Shown piece by piece: positions 10,100 to 20,022 of a DNA stretch of 64,000 nt. The position numbers and the translations under genes are program-made. Every line of letters starts with the position of its first letter. Position 1 is the first letter of the stretch. The notes below the pieces were generated by a model. The model was not told where the DNA came from. It saw only the letters and a program-made list of their open reading frames with translations, and made no database searches. Source of the DNA: Pantoea agglomerans. Lineage in GTDB: Bacteria; Pseudomonadota; Gammaproteobacteria; Enterobacterales; Enterobacteriaceae. Location of the stretch: NCBI RefSeq assembly GCF_021397715.1, contig NZ_CP090207.1, forward strand, positions 4,092,001-4,156,000, written 5' to 3'.

Positions 10100-10827
10100 G
10101 AGCTCACTCCATTCAGATTGAGCAGCAGCCAGCTTGCCAGCGTGATGATCTCTTCACTGACCAACGCATGTGGCCGGTATTCGCCGACCGGCTGCTTCAT
10201 CATCAGCGCTTCTGCCAGCGCCTCATCCCGGTGGATCAGCAGCGGGATCAGCGGATTCAGCGAGGCCATCCAGAGCTGATGAAGATCCTGCTGCAGACGG
10301 CTGTTGGCATTAAACTGATTGATAATAAAACGGGTGCGCGCCGGGAACTGACGCTGGCTAAGCCGCAAATGGCAATTCGCGTCTGGCTGAGTGACGCACA
10401 ACAGGCTGTCCAGCGTCGGATAGAGCGTTTCATGCCAGGGCAGGGTATCGGCAGGCAAATCGAAAATAATCCACTGATAGCGCGCCCGCAGGTCCGGCAA
10501 TGCCTGGAGCAGCGGCGCGGCGATCGCCTCATTCTGTCTGGCAATAGTCAAAGCATGCTGATGGGAAAGCACCCCATGAGGCAGCAAATCAGGACCATCG
10601 GGATAGCGAAGCCCGCTGTGCTGCCAGTCACCGCCCTCACAAAGTGCTTTCATCCAGCCATTATCCTGCTGAGCGGGCAGATTAAAATGCACGCCGAGCT
10701 GGCTGACCGGGGAGCCATCGATCAACAATACTCGCTCGCCGAGTGCCGCCAGCGCCCAGCCCAATCCGGCACAAAGAGAAGTCGTGCCGACGCCGCCCCG
10801 TACGCCCTGAAGCGCGATCTGCGGCAT
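10096..10827 (-). CDS. bcsQ: BcsQ, MinD/ParA-like cellulose localisation protein (operon I)
   Basis: Cytoplasmic SIMIBI-class ATPase needed for polar cellulose production in E. coli. The 243-residue protein starts MPQIALQGVRGGVG and has the diverged P-loop RGGVGTTS, lacking the signature lysine of canonical KGGVGKT, exactly as in E. coli BcsQ (RGGVGTTT). Later blocks PLLIHRDEALAEAL and KQPVGEYRPHA also match that protein. It overlaps bcsR by one base (TGATG) and bcsA by four. It contrasts with the BcsQ of the second operon, which keeps a full deviant Walker A. Confidence 0.92.
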   Translation of the reverse strand: MPQIALQGVRGGVGTTSLCAGLGWALAALGERVLLIDGSPVSQLGVHFNLPAQQDNGWMKALCEGGDWQHSGLRYPDGPDLLPHGVLSHQHALTIARQNEAIAAPLLQALPDLRARYQWIIFDLPADTLPWHETLYPTLDSLLCVTQPDANCHLRLSQRQFPARTRFIINQFNANSRLQQDLHQLWMASLNPLIPLLIHRDEALAEALMMKQPVGEYRPHALVSEEIITLASWLLLNLNGVSS

Positions 10828-11024
10828 CAGCGATCGGTCTCAGACTGGCTGGCAAGGGTTTCCGCTAACAGCGGCCAGCGCGACACGATCGCTTTCAGGC
10901 GCTCTTCCCGCGCAATGTCGACATAGCGGAAAGAGTGCAAAGAAAACGCATCACGCAACGCACTAATATCATCCTGACGATCGCCATCAGCGGCAACAGG
11001 GTTATAGAGATTGTGGTTTTTCAT
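10827..11024 (-). CDS. bcsR: BcsR, small regulatory protein of cellulose operon I
   Basis: A 65-residue cytoplasmic protein that works with BcsQ to regulate and assemble the synthase complex. The core DISALRDAFSLHSFRYVDI and the ending RWPLLAE match E. coli BcsR (YhjR). The frame stays open upstream to 11114, but ATG 11024 is preferred because it gives the family's usual length and N-terminus. It is the first gene of the operon; the 200-base gap to bcsE holds the divergent promoters. Confidence 0.87.
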   Translation of the reverse strand: MKNHNLYNPVAADGDRQDDISALRDAFSLHSFRYVDIAREERLKAIVSRWPLLAETLASQSETDR

Positions 11025-11224
11025 TACTGTTCGCCAAAAATAAAACAACGTCACACTCAGGATGACGGACTGCGCGTAAAGGAAAGTTGAAAAACATTTC
11101 CAGAAACGCGGCAATTGCAGAACAATGTGAGCCGGCCTGTGATTAGCAATGTTTAAATTTCTCAGGTTACATCCCGGCCTGTCTATAATAAGCTAGCCTG
11201 GACTGGAAAAATAACGAATTCAAT
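11025..11224. promoter_or_regulatory. Divergent bcsR / bcsE promoter region
   Basis: The 200-base spacer separates the leftward bcsRQABC operon from the rightward bcsEFG operon. It is more AT-rich than its flanks and contains TATAAT at 11184-11189, 35 bases before the bcsE ATG, a plausible -10 element without a convincing -35. Two TGTGA pentamers in direct orientation (11126-11142) are not a CRP palindrome. No firm transcription start can be assigned. Confidence 0.4.
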
Positions 11225-12760
11225 ATGAAAAATTCTTTTTCGCTGGGGCTGTTGCATGTTCAGCCTGAATTAACGGCATTGCAAACGCCTGGCTGTTATT
11301 GGGTGACCTGTGCGCGGCAGGATGACGCCCGCACTTTTATTCGACAGGTAATTTCACATCAGCAGGCCGTAACGCTGATCAGCGCTGACCAGCCACCGCG
11401 TGATTTACTGACGCCCGACCCCATTGGCGGACCCGATCGTATCCCGCTGTTTTCTCTTTCCAAAAGCAAAGGCAGTTTGTTGCAGCTGGAAAGTGATTTT
11501 CTGCGCACGCTCGGCAGTAAAAATGGGTTAGTGATATTTAATAGCAACACAGCGCAATGGGATAAGCTTGATGACGCAGAATTATCCCGCTGGATAAAGG
11601 GCATGCGTCAGACGCTGCATAAAAGAAAGCTCACCCTTTTAATCGTGACCTCCGGCGCCACAATAATAAATCTGAGTAATCATCTTCAGCGTTATTTTCG
11701 TCAGCTGGATGGCGTTGCGCATTTGAGCTTTCAGCAGGATAGCTGGCAGTATCGAATTAACTGGTGGTATACCGCGGAACGCCTGCTTGCCGATCGGGCA
11801 ATACGTCTGGGCTGTGAAAATGAACGCTTTTTTACCTTAAATGAAAAGCAGGAACCGCTGAGCCTCAACGACGAGCAGCATTATCTTGCGGACAACATCG
11901 TGCTCGAGGGCGCACCGCCGCTTTCACGCCAGTGGCAACTGTTCGAGGATAATGAACAGGTCTGGTTGCGGGCGCAGCAGGCCAATGCCGCAACGGTGAT
12001 TTTCAGCCTGACCCGCAGCGAATATATCAACGAACTGGCGAAGATGGTGCACAGCCTGCGTCGTACACGCGGCAACGGCCTGAAAATTGTGGTGCGCGAG
12101 ATGGGTGCCAGCCTGCGTTATAGCGACGAACGTCTGCTGCTGGCCTGCGGTGTGAACGCCATCGTCCCGACCAACGCCACACTGTCGCGCTTTCTGACCA
12201 CGCTGGAGGGCCTTCAGGGACAGGTGTTTAACCGTCGCGTTCCCGCCAGTCTTGAGGCGTTAACCGCTTCGTTGCAGCCTCTGCATGAGAAAGGCTACCT
12301 GCGTCTCGACGCCTTCTGTCAGTCAGTCGGCCAGTTGATCAGCAATACCCTGCTGCCGGAAAATGATAAGGGCCTGCTGGTCGCGTTGCGGCCGGTGCCA
12401 CAGCTTAAGCCTCAGCAAATCCTGACGCTCTGTAAACCGCGCCGCTTTGGCGACCTGGTCACGGTGCTGGAAGATCGTGTCATCCTTTTCCTCTCTTCCT
12501 GCCGCTACAACGACCTTGATAAAGCATTGAAATATATCTTTTCTCTGCCTCACGACGAGCTGTTTGCTAACCGGATGGTCTGGTTTGAGGATAATCAGAT
12601 CCTCGCGGAAGTCAGCAATATCAAGAAACTGACGCCGATGGCAATTCAGGATCTGACTCCGGTATCAGAGACGGTCCGCGCCGCCGTTGAGAGCCGGCCT
12701 GAAACAGATGAACGCGCTGCACCGCAGCCCATCACTTTATTGCCGGAGAACAAAGCCTGA
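11225..12760 (+). CDS. bcsE: BcsE, c-di-GMP-binding cellulose regulator
   Basis: Cytoplasmic protein that binds c-di-GMP through its GIL domain and recruits BcsF/BcsG to raise cellulose output. The 511 residues compare with 523 in E. coli. The I-site-like RxxD motif is present as RYSD in SLRYSDERLLLACG (about residue 299-302), the block that carries RATD in the E. coli protein. The stop overlaps the bcsF start by one base (TGATG), so bcsE, bcsF and bcsG form one translationally coupled operon. Confidence 0.93.
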   Translation: MKNSFSLGLLHVQPELTALQTPGCYWVTCARQDDARTFIRQVISHQQAVTLISADQPPRDLLTPDPIGGPDRIPLFSLSKSKGSLLQLESDFLRTLGSKNGLVIFNSNTAQWDKLDDAELSRWIKGMRQTLHKRKLTLLIVTSGATIINLSNHLQRYFRQLDGVAHLSFQQDSWQYRINWWYTAERLLADRAIRLGCENERFFTLNEKQEPLSLNDEQHYLADNIVLEGAPPLSRQWQLFEDNEQVWLRAQQANAATVIFSLTRSEYINELAKMVHSLRRTRGNGLKIVVREMGASLRYSDERLLLACGVNAIVPTNATLSRFLTTLEGLQGQVFNRRVPASLEALTASLQPLHEKGYLRLDAFCQSVGQLISNTLLPENDKGLLVALRPVPQLKPQQILTLCKPRRFGDLVTVLEDRVILFLSSCRYNDLDKALKYIFSLPHDELFANRMVWFEDNQILAEVSNIKKLTPMAIQDLTPVSETVRAAVESRPETDERAAPQPITLLPENKA

Positions 12761-12948
12761 TGAATCTGATGGACTGGGTACAAATTGCGCTACTTATTCT
12801 GGTTATCCTGCTGTTTTTAAAGCCGTTATATCAAAAATGGCTACCCCGTCGCTGGAACGGCATCATGAATCGCCTGTTGCCGGCGCGCGCGCTTAAATCG
12901 GAAGGTCACTGGCAGCGTCAATCCTCTGAAACGGATAGAAAAAATTAA
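12760..12948 (+). CDS. bcsF: BcsF, membrane anchor of the BcsE/BcsG module
   Basis: A 62-residue single-pass inner-membrane protein: residues 5-22 (WVQIALLILVILLFLKP) form the membrane helix, followed by a basic cytoplasmic tail. Size and position between bcsE and bcsG match the family. In E. coli it links BcsE to the phosphoethanolamine transferase BcsG. Both ends overlap neighbours by one base (TGATG and TAATG). Confidence 0.92.
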   Translation: MNLMDWVQIALLILVILLFLKPLYQKWLPRRWNGIMNRLLPARALKSEGHWQRQSSETDRKN

Positions 12949-14609
12949 TGAATACTGATCAACCTGCGGCGGCCTCCTCTTCCCGCTTCTGGTCCTCCTG
13001 GCGCGGACTGGGCGGCTGGAATTTCTACTTTTTACTGAAGTTCGGCCTGCTGTGGTATGGCTATCTCAATTTTCACGCCCTGAGCAATCTGGTGTTTCTC
13101 GCCTGGCTGCTTTTTCCGTTACCCTCGGCGCGCCTGCATCGCATCCGCCAGTTGATCTCGATTCCGGTTGGCATCGCGCTGTTCTGGCACGACACCTGGC
13201 TGCCAGGACTCAGCAGCATACTCAGCCAGGGCGATCAGCTGGCGGGCTTCTCTGCGGCCTATCTGCTCGACCTGGCCGATCGCTTTATTAACTGGCAAAT
13301 GGTGGGGGCCGCCTTTGTGCTGCTGGTTCTCTATCTGTTTGTTTCACAATGGATTCGCATCACGGTGCTGGTTTCGCTGATGCTGATCTGGCTTAACGTG
13401 CTGACGATTGCTGGCCCGGCGATGTCGCTGCTGCCGACCCGGACGGCCACGCCACAGGTTGTATTGAATCAGACGCCCAGCGGCGGCCAGCCAGCCGCCA
13501 CGCCGGACGGTCTGGAGCAGTCTGCGCCGCCGACCAGCGCAAATCTCACCGCCTGGCTGAACCGCTTTCATGAAAGTGAACGCCAGCGCGTGACGCATTT
13601 TCCCGACAATCTGCCCGCCGATTCGCAGCCTTTCGACATCCTGGTGATCAATATCTGTTCGCTCGCCTGGTCTGATATGGATGCTTCTCAGCTGCGTAAC
13701 CATCCGCTGTGGCAGCATTTCGACATCATGCTGAGCAATTATAACGCCGCAACCAGCTACAGCGGACCGGCAGGCATCCGACTGCTGCGTGCCAGTTGTG
13801 GCCAGACCTCGCATAGCGATCTCTATAAACCTGCCGATCCGCGTTGCTATCTGTTCGACAATCTGGCGAAGCTGGGCTTTAAAGAGCAGTTGATGATGGA
13901 TCACACCGGCGTATTCGGTAACTACCTGAAGGAGGTGCGCGAAGGCGGCGATATTCAGGCACCGCTGATGTCACAGGCGGGTATCACACCAGAACTGACA
14001 TCATTCGACGGCTCGCCGGTCTTCAACGATGCGCAACTGATGCAGCGCTGGCTGGACGACCGCAGCAAAAGCAGCGATGCGCGCAGCGCCACTTTCTACA
14101 ATCTGATCCCGCTGCACGACGGCACCCGCGAACTCGGCAGCACCAAAACCGCGCCGTGGAAGCCGCGCGCGCAACTACTTTTCGATCAGCTTGATGCCTT
14201 TATGACGCAACTGGAGAAGTCGGGCCGACGGGTGATGGTAATGGTAGTGCCTGAGCATGGCGCAGCATTGCAGGGAGATAAGATGCAGATGTCCGGCCTG
14301 CGCGATATTCCCAGCCCGGATATTACTCACGTACCGGTAGGCATTAAGTTCGTCGGAATGAAGGCGCCGCATCAGGCTCAGCCATTGAACATTGATGCGC
14401 CAACCAGCCTGCTGGCCTTATCAGAGATTGTGTCGCGCGTCGTAGATGGGCAGGTTTTTAATGCCCCGAATGTGAATATGTCGGTGCTGACTGACAAGCT
14501 GCCGCAGACGCCGGTGGTGTCGGAAAATGACGGTGCGGTGGTGATGATGTATCAGGGCAAACCCTGGATCAGGCTGAACGGCGGCGACTGGGTCGCCTAT
14601 CCGCAGTAA
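12948..14609 (+). CDS. bcsG: BcsG, cellulose phosphoethanolamine transferase
   Basis: Inner-membrane, zinc-dependent transferase with a periplasmic catalytic domain that adds phosphoethanolamine from phospholipid to nascent cellulose. The 553 residues (559 in E. coli) comprise several N-terminal membrane helices (about residues 20-165) and an alkaline-phosphatase-fold domain. Conserved blocks include NAATSYSGPAGIRLLRASCG, containing the nucleophilic serine, and VPEHG, which supplies zinc ligands. The C-terminus ends IRLNGGDWVAYPQ as in E. coli. It implies that at least one of the two synthases makes modified cellulose. Confidence 0.94.
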   Translation: MNTDQPAAASSSRFWSSWRGLGGWNFYFLLKFGLLWYGYLNFHALSNLVFLAWLLFPLPSARLHRIRQLISIPVGIALFWHDTWLPGLSSILSQGDQLAGFSAAYLLDLADRFINWQMVGAAFVLLVLYLFVSQWIRITVLVSLMLIWLNVLTIAGPAMSLLPTRTATPQVVLNQTPSGGQPAATPDGLEQSAPPTSANLTAWLNRFHESERQRVTHFPDNLPADSQPFDILVINICSLAWSDMDASQLRNHPLWQHFDIMLSNYNAATSYSGPAGIRLLRASCGQTSHSDLYKPADPRCYLFDNLAKLGFKEQLMMDHTGVFGNYLKEVREGGDIQAPLMSQAGITPELTSFDGSPVFNDAQLMQRWLDDRSKSSDARSATFYNLIPLHDGTRELGSTKTAPWKPRAQLLFDQLDAFMTQLEKSGRRVMVMVVPEHGAALQGDKMQMSGLRDIPSPDITHVPVGIKFVGMKAPHQAQPLNIDAPTSLLALSEIVSRVVDGQVFNAPNVNMSVLTDKLPQTPVVSENDGAVVMMYQGKPWIRLNGGDWVAYPQ

Positions 14610-14654
14610 CGCGTAACCGCCGGGCTGCAGAGCCGTGACCCGGCAGTTAAAGGC

Positions 14655-14677
14655 GGAGCAGGCGCGGCGCCTGCTCC
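14655..14677. terminator. GC-rich hairpin between convergent bcsG and bcsZ
   Basis: GGAGCAGG (14655-14662) pairs with CCTGCTCC (14670-14677) around a 7-base loop. On the minus strand it is followed by CTTT, a weak U-tract, so it could end the bcsZ transcript and perhaps block readthrough from bcsG. It is a candidate only, since neither side has a long T run. Confidence 0.4.
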
Positions 14678-14736
14678 CTGTGAGCGCGTGGCTGTCGGTG
14701 GCAGAACAGCGGCCAGCGCCGCCATTCTGCTGGTTA

Positions 14737-15744
14737 TCAGCGCTTCTCCTGAAACGCCTGCCAGGTCAGCAACTGCAGACTGGCAGAAAAGTAGTTCTGA
14801 TCCGCAGCCAGCTTATCGCTCAGATAGCCGGTTTCATTCAGCGTCAGGTCACGTACCGCCAGCAGTCCGCCCTCAAGATGGTAAGGTGCAGGGGCATTCG
14901 CCAGCACGTCGAACCAGGCGGGTGTCAGCATGCGGCTGTAACCCTGCCAGACGCGCTGAAACGGCACCAGTGCCAGGCTGTGCGGGTCATACCACCAGAT
15001 GTTCAGCGGCACGCGAATCGCATCGTAACTGAAGCGGTTCGAGTAGCCGACGGCCGGGGCAACCGAACCGTCGGCATTCAGTGCGACCCAGTCCATTGGC
15101 AGCCCGGTTTTGCCAAAGCTCAGCTTACCCAGCAGATCAAAGCCATCGTTAATCAGCTTATCCCAGACCTGAAGATGGCTGTGTTCACCAAACTCGCGCC
15201 ACGCCTGAAACAGGAAGTAAGAGGGATTGAGCACCACATAACTGACTTTGTTAAAGCCCTGCGCACCCGGCAGCATCACGGTGTGGCCGCCAAAACTCGT
15301 GACATCCAGCCTGATAATGGCGCGCTGAATACGGTCAGATTCCTGCTGGTAGCTCTCCACCTGCCATTTCTGTGCAGCACGCTGTAGTGCCCAGGCCAGC
15401 AACACATCGCCATCCGAGGCGTTATTTTTGTCGGCGACCGGGTTGTCACTGCCTGGCACGTAGCGCCAGTAGAAGAGATCGGTCTGCGGATTACGCAGCT
15501 GGCTGCGCGTCCACTGCCACAGCCGATCGAAGGTGGCGCGATCGTTGTTGGCCACCGCCAGCAACATGCCATAACCCTGACCTTCGGTGTGGCTGACGTT
15601 GTTATTGGCGGTGTCAGTGATCCGCCCTTCTGAGGTCACAAAGCGACTTTTAAAAGTCTCCCAGCCGCTGGCATTGGCCTGCGCGCTGCAGGCCAGCAGT
15701 AAAACAGAGCAGAGCCAGACCCGCCAGAGTGGATTACGTTTCAT
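14737..15744 (-). CDS. bcsZ: BcsZ, periplasmic endo-beta-1,4-glucanase (GH8), operon II
   Basis: Secreted glycoside hydrolase family 8 cellulase that trims periplasmic glucan and is needed for normal export. The 335-residue protein has a signal peptide (residues 1-25, ending AQANA), the acid residue Glu54 in SHTEGQGYGM and Asp241 in SYDAIRVP, matching the catalytic pair of E. coli BcsZ. It is the last gene of the second operon, 8 bases after bcsD, rather than lying between bcsB and bcsC as in E. coli. It is the only cellulase gene seen in either cluster, so it may serve both. Confidence 0.95.
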   Translation of the reverse strand: MKRNPLWRVWLCSVLLLACSAQANASGWETFKSRFVTSEGRITDTANNNVSHTEGQGYGMLLAVANNDRATFDRLWQWTRSQLRNPQTDLFYWRYVPGSDNPVADKNNASDGDVLLAWALQRAAQKWQVESYQQESDRIQRAIIRLDVTSFGGHTVMLPGAQGFNKVSYVVLNPSYFLFQAWREFGEHSHLQVWDKLINDGFDLLGKLSFGKTGLPMDWVALNADGSVAPAVGYSNRFSYDAIRVPLNIWWYDPHSLALVPFQRVWQGYSRMLTPAWFDVLANAPAPYHLEGGLLAVRDLTLNETGYLSDKLAADQNYFSASLQLLTWQAFQEKR

Positions 15745-15752
15745 TTCCGATC

Positions 15753-16196
15753 CTATTGATATCGATAGTGCAGCGTGCTGCCATCGTTGAGTTCAAGCGT
15801 AACCGGCACAATGCTGCTGCCGCCCTGGCCCTGCAACCAGCCCGAAAAAAGTCCGGCCATCACCGCACCAAACGCCGCCTGCCAGTCAGCCGGAGAGTGG
15901 GTGTTGTCGCCTGCCGGTAAGGCGTGATACGCAATCAGCAGCGCCTTCTCTTCCGGCTGAAGCTGCACAAAACCCCAGTTAAACCGCGCCAGTTGCAGAT
16001 TGCACTCGCGCTCCAGATCCTGCACGGTACGCGACTCTGGCAAAGGATAGCGGGTCGCCAGCGATTCCCCCATCTTATAGAGAAAGGCTTCTGCCTCCTG
16101 CTGACCGGCGTTGGCGATCATCCCGTCAATCAGTACGCTGACCAGGTCAAACCAGCCCGGCTGATAAGGATGCGATACCCCCGAATGCTCACTCAT
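15753..16196 (-). CDS. bcsD: BcsD, cellulose crystallisation subunit (operon II)
   Basis: Small periplasmic/cytoplasmic scaffold protein that in Gluconacetobacter organises glucan chains into crystalline ribbons. The 147-residue product has the BcsD-family features: an N-terminal WFDLVSVLIDGM helix, a central CNLQLARFNWGFVQL block, a helix with GLFSGWLQ and a C-terminal strand LHYRYQ. Its start overlaps the bcsC stop by one base (TAATG). BcsD marks this as the type I/hybrid bcs class, distinct from operon I. Confidence 0.88.
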   Translation of the reverse strand: MSEHSGVSHPYQPGWFDLVSVLIDGMIANAGQQEAEAFLYKMGESLATRYPLPESRTVQDLERECNLQLARFNWGFVQLQPEEKALLIAYHALPAGDNTHSPADWQAAFGAVMAGLFSGWLQGQGGSSIVPVTLELNDGSTLHYRYQ

Positions 16197-19100
16197 TACT
16201 TCTCTCCGAACAGGTAACGGACATAGAGCTGCGCGCTGCTTTCGTTGTAGTCACCAAAGGTGTCATAACCCAGCTGGCCGCCAATCGTCACATCTTTATT
16301 GAGTTTGTAGTCCGCCCCGGCGTGCAGGTTGTAGCCGATGCCGTTTTTGCTGCTGCCTGAATAGTAAGCGTCTTTCACGCTGCCGCTGGCGGCAAGGGAT
16401 TCCAGCTCTGACTGCAGGCTGGCATCCGCCGGGAAGTACGCGCTTTTATCCTGACTGTAGGTCTGATAACCGGCTGCACCGCCAATATTGACCTTCAGAT
16501 CGTCAAATTTGCGGGAGAACTCAATCGGGAAGGAGACCGACGCATAGTTCTGCGGGCTGAAGTAGCCGCCCTGACCGTAGCTGAAATAGCTGAGGTTTTT
16601 CGAGAAGTCCATCCATGACAGACTCATGCCCACTTTCAGCTCGCGATCGTCAGTGTGGAACGGACGGAGGTAGGCGCCGGCCGTCGCCTGCAGGTTGTTG
16701 TTGCTGGCGACATTCTCGCCAAGGTAGCTGTACGCGCCCGCACCGGCGTAGAAACCCGCATCGCCATTGTCGTAGCTTAACAGGGCGTTAGCGCCGTTTT
16801 TGGTGACGCGTCCCCAGCGTTTGCCGCTGGCTTTATCTTCTGCGCCGACGTAAGAGAGCAGGCTGTCGGTAATCGCGCGACGTTCACCGGTCAGGATCAG
16901 CGTCAGGAAGTCGGTGAGTTTCGGTGACCACTGCACGCCACCAACCAGGGTACTGAGATCCTGGCCCAGCGGCGTACTGCCGATATCCACTTTATAGCTG
17001 TCGCCCTTCAGCGCCAGATTCAGCTCCACGCCCGAAGCGGTTTGCGAATCGGTGGTGGCGTTCGGCAGGTCATTCACCGTTGCACCGCCTGCGGCCACTA
17101 CCCTGCCCTGACTCAGCGCATTGGTGCCGAAACGACGCCAGGCATCGGCTGCGCCACTGCCCGCCGTAAGTGACACCGGCGTGGCGGTAAAGTCGAAGCG
17201 CGCCGTTTCAAACGGCACGGTAGAGAAGGTCAGCGGCGCTTTAGCTTCCGTCAGCTTGCTCAGGCCCGACTCGCCATCACGCCCGCGCACCTGCACCATG
17301 CCCTGACTCCAGCTGCCGGTTTTCTCCTGCAGCGAATCCATCATGGTGTCGACATCGTGCAGAATCTGTGACTGCCGGGAAACAGTTTCGCCGCCCGCGG
17401 CCGGTTCACCCTGCGTTGTCACGCCAGCGGCAACGCCCGCAGGTGCCGCCTGCCACGGCAGCACGGTGCCGTAGCTGGATGGTGAACGTCCCACCGGCGA
17501 AGTATCACGGTTGATAAACGGATTATCCGCCAGCGCCAGTCCGCCCACGGTCGGCACGCTGCCAGGCTGCGCGCCCTGCAGGCCAATCAGCTGACCGCGC
17601 GCTGAACGCAGATAAGCCATCGCCTGAGAATGCTCGCCATTGGCTTCCGCCACCCGCGCCAGCAGCAGCAGACGATCCGGTGTCTGAGTCGTACTGTTAA
17701 GGCCGCGACTCAGCTCATTAGCGCGCTGCACATTGTTCTGCGCCAGCGCGACGTTGATGGCCCCGACGCGCGCATCCTGCGTCGGCGTATCCTGGGTCAT
17801 CAGGTAGTCATAGACCACGCCCGCATCGCGGTTCATCTTGCCGTCCTGGTAGAGACGGGCCATCGCGAACATCAGATCGCGGTTCTGCGGATCCTGCTGC
17901 AGTGCACCAATCAGCTTGTCATACGCCACCGCGTACTGACGCTGCTGTCGCAGGCGATCCACTTCGTTAATCAGATAGCCATTGCGAATACCGGCCAGCT
18001 GCGTCGGCGTACTGCGCGCCTGCAGTTCCGGGTTGCTGAGGAAACGCTGCGCCTCACTGCCGAGGCCCGCCTGATTCAGCACCATCATCTGCGCGGCATA
18101 ATCGCCCGCATTGCCCTGCACGCCACGCTGCAGGTTAGCCCGCACCACCGAAACGGCGCTGGTGAGATCGCCCGCCTGCGCCAGCTTCTGCGCCAGGTTT
18201 CCGGCATCAACCGGGTTGGTGGGTGGATTAACCGTGAGCGCCTTCAGGGTATTGGCGGCGGCAGCCGTCGCGCCCTGCGCCAGATACTGGTCGGCCGTGC
18301 TCATCTGCAGATTGAAATTAACCCGCTGCGCCAGTTCACGCATCGCCGCCGTCTTCGCGTTAGCGGGAATGCGCGACAGCAACGTGCTGGCCTGTTGCCA
18401 GCCGCCGCTTTCGCTGGCGTTAAGCGCACCGGCATACAGTTCGCTGGTGCTGGCCCCGTTACGCATCACCGGCTGCATTACGTTGGCCGCCTGCAGCGTG
18501 TCGCCCTGCTGACGGTAGAGCCGGGCTAAATCGAGCCGCAGCCAGCCATCCGTGGGATAGCGCTGAATACCCTGCTGCAGCGTCGCAATGGCAGCGGCAT
18601 TGTTACCGGCCGCCAGTTGACGCTTCGCCTGCTGACGCAGCGCATCGGCTTCATTGGCCCGTGGCGTGACGCTCTGGCGCACGCTGTCCGGCAGTGCCCC
18701 CAGCAGCGTGTTAGCTTCGGCGCCCCGATTCTGCTGACGCAGAACGTAGAACAGCCCCTCTTTGGCGCTGCGGTTATCCGCATCGCTTTGCAGAATAGTG
18801 CGATAGAGTTGCTCCGCCTGCTGCGGCTGATTGGTGCGGCGCAGCACGTCGGCGCGGAACAGTCTGGCGGCCAGCCCTTTTTCGCCGTCAGCCTGCACCA
18901 GTGGTTCGCTTAATGTCAGCGCCTGCGCCGTGTCTCCGCTTTTCAGTGCCTGCTGGGCGCTGGCCAGCTGTGCATAAAAACGCGCATCGTCAGCCTGCTG
19001 CTGACGCGATGAACCCTGATCGCCGCCGAGCTGAGCAGACCGCTGCAGATAATCCGCCGCTTCCTGATAACGTCCGGCTCGCTGGGCCACATAACCCATG

Positions 19101-20011
19101 CCCGCTAACGCATCGGCATCCTGCGGATTCGCGCTCAGTACTTTTTCAAAGCTGGACTGCGCACCGCCGACGTCACCGCTGTTGAGCGCGCTGAATCCGG
19201 CCCCTTTTTCTGCGCCGCCGACGTTTTTACGGTAGTAGTCGATCACCGCTGAATCCTGCGGATGACGTTGCTGCCAGGTCTGATAGAGCGCCGCATCTGA
19301 CGGCTGTGGACCGAGCCACAGCAGCGCCTGACGCAGTGAGCGGTCGGCATCCTGATTACCGCTCGCCAGCGAACTCAGCACCTCAATGCCTTCGCGACGG
19401 GTCGGTTCCTGATAGGTCAGCGCTTTACCCAGCGCCAGCCGCGCGCCGGTGTCCTGCGGATGCTGAGCCGCAAACTGGCGCAGTGCCTCAACCGCCTGCG
19501 GCAGCAGCGTACGGTCGCCCGCCATAGTAAGGTAATATTCTGCCGCGACGCTGGGTGGCGGCGCATTGCCGCTGAAGGTGTTGCGCCAGGTCTGTAACGC
19601 CGCCGGAATGTTGCCGCTGCGCGCCTGCTGACGCGCCAGCGCAAGCTGCGCCTGCGGAATGGTCTGCATCTGGCGCGCATTATCCAGCTCGCCGAGGTGC
19701 GGATCGTTGGGGGAGACCTGGCTCAGCCGGGCGCGATACTGCGCCGCCGCCGCAGTGTCGCCGCCCTGCTGTGAATAGAGCGCCAGCAGGTAGAGCGCCT
19801 GAGTGTTGTTGGGTTCAACCATCAGCACCTTTTGCAGTGAGGCTGTCGCCAGGTCGTCATGCGCTTTCTGATGCCAGTAAGAGGCCTGATCGAACAGCGC
19901 CTGCAGCGCCGGGTTGGCGCTTTCCGCCGCCAGCAGCGGCTGTGACAGGGCCAGCGCGCTGCCCAGCAGCAACGCCTTACGGATACCGGCACTTAACAGA
20001 TTTTTTTTCAT
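16196..20011 (-). CDS. bcsC: BcsC, cellulose export TPR/outer-membrane barrel protein (operon II)
   Basis: Full-length 1271-residue export protein. A signal peptide (about 1-28, ending QPLLA) precedes a long TPR array (about 35-830), a Gly/Pro/Ser linker, and a C-terminal outer-membrane barrel that ends in a charged tail, LYVRYLFGEK. No internal stop is present, unlike the copy in operon I. It is about 110 residues longer than E. coli BcsC, mainly in the TPR and linker region. It starts 12 bases after bcsB and overlaps bcsD. Confidence 0.95.
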   Translation of the reverse strand: MKKNLLSAGIRKALLLGSALALSQPLLAAESANPALQALFDQASYWHQKAHDDLATASLQKVLMVEPNNTQALYLLALYSQQGGDTAAAAQYRARLSQVSPNDPHLGELDNARQMQTIPQAQLALARQQARSGNIPAALQTWRNTFSGNAPPPSVAAEYYLTMAGDRTLLPQAVEALRQFAAQHPQDTGARLALGKALTYQEPTRREGIEVLSSLASGNQDADRSLRQALLWLGPQPSDAALYQTWQQRHPQDSAVIDYYRKNVGGAEKGAGFSALNSGDVGGAQSSFEKVLSANPQDADALAGMGYVAQRAGRYQEAADYLQRSAQLGGDQGSSRQQQADDARFYAQLASAQQALKSGDTAQALTLSEPLVQADGEKGLAARLFRADVLRRTNQPQQAEQLYRTILQSDADNRSAKEGLFYVLRQQNRGAEANTLLGALPDSVRQSVTPRANEADALRQQAKRQLAAGNNAAAIATLQQGIQRYPTDGWLRLDLARLYRQQGDTLQAANVMQPVMRNGASTSELYAGALNASESGGWQQASTLLSRIPANAKTAAMRELAQRVNFNLQMSTADQYLAQGATAAAANTLKALTVNPPTNPVDAGNLAQKLAQAGDLTSAVSVVRANLQRGVQGNAGDYAAQMMVLNQAGLGSEAQRFLSNPELQARSTPTQLAGIRNGYLINEVDRLRQQRQYAVAYDKLIGALQQDPQNRDLMFAMARLYQDGKMNRDAGVVYDYLMTQDTPTQDARVGAINVALAQNNVQRANELSRGLNSTTQTPDRLLLLARVAEANGEHSQAMAYLRSARGQLIGLQGAQPGSVPTVGGLALADNPFINRDTSPVGRSPSSYGTVLPWQAAPAGVAAGVTTQGEPAAGGETVSRQSQILHDVDTMMDSLQEKTGSWSQGMVQVRGRDGESGLSKLTEAKAPLTFSTVPFETARFDFTATPVSLTAGSGAADAWRRFGTNALSQGRVVAAGGATVNDLPNATTDSQTASGVELNLALKGDSYKVDIGSTPLGQDLSTLVGGVQWSPKLTDFLTLILTGERRAITDSLLSYVGAEDKASGKRWGRVTKNGANALLSYDNGDAGFYAGAGAYSYLGENVASNNNLQATAGAYLRPFHTDDRELKVGMSLSWMDFSKNLSYFSYGQGGYFSPQNYASVSFPIEFSRKFDDLKVNIGGAAGYQTYSQDKSAYFPADASLQSELESLAASGSVKDAYYSGSSKNGIGYNLHAGADYKLNKDVTIGGQLGYDTFGDYNESSAQLYVRYLFGEK

Positions 20012-20022
20012 TGTTATTATCC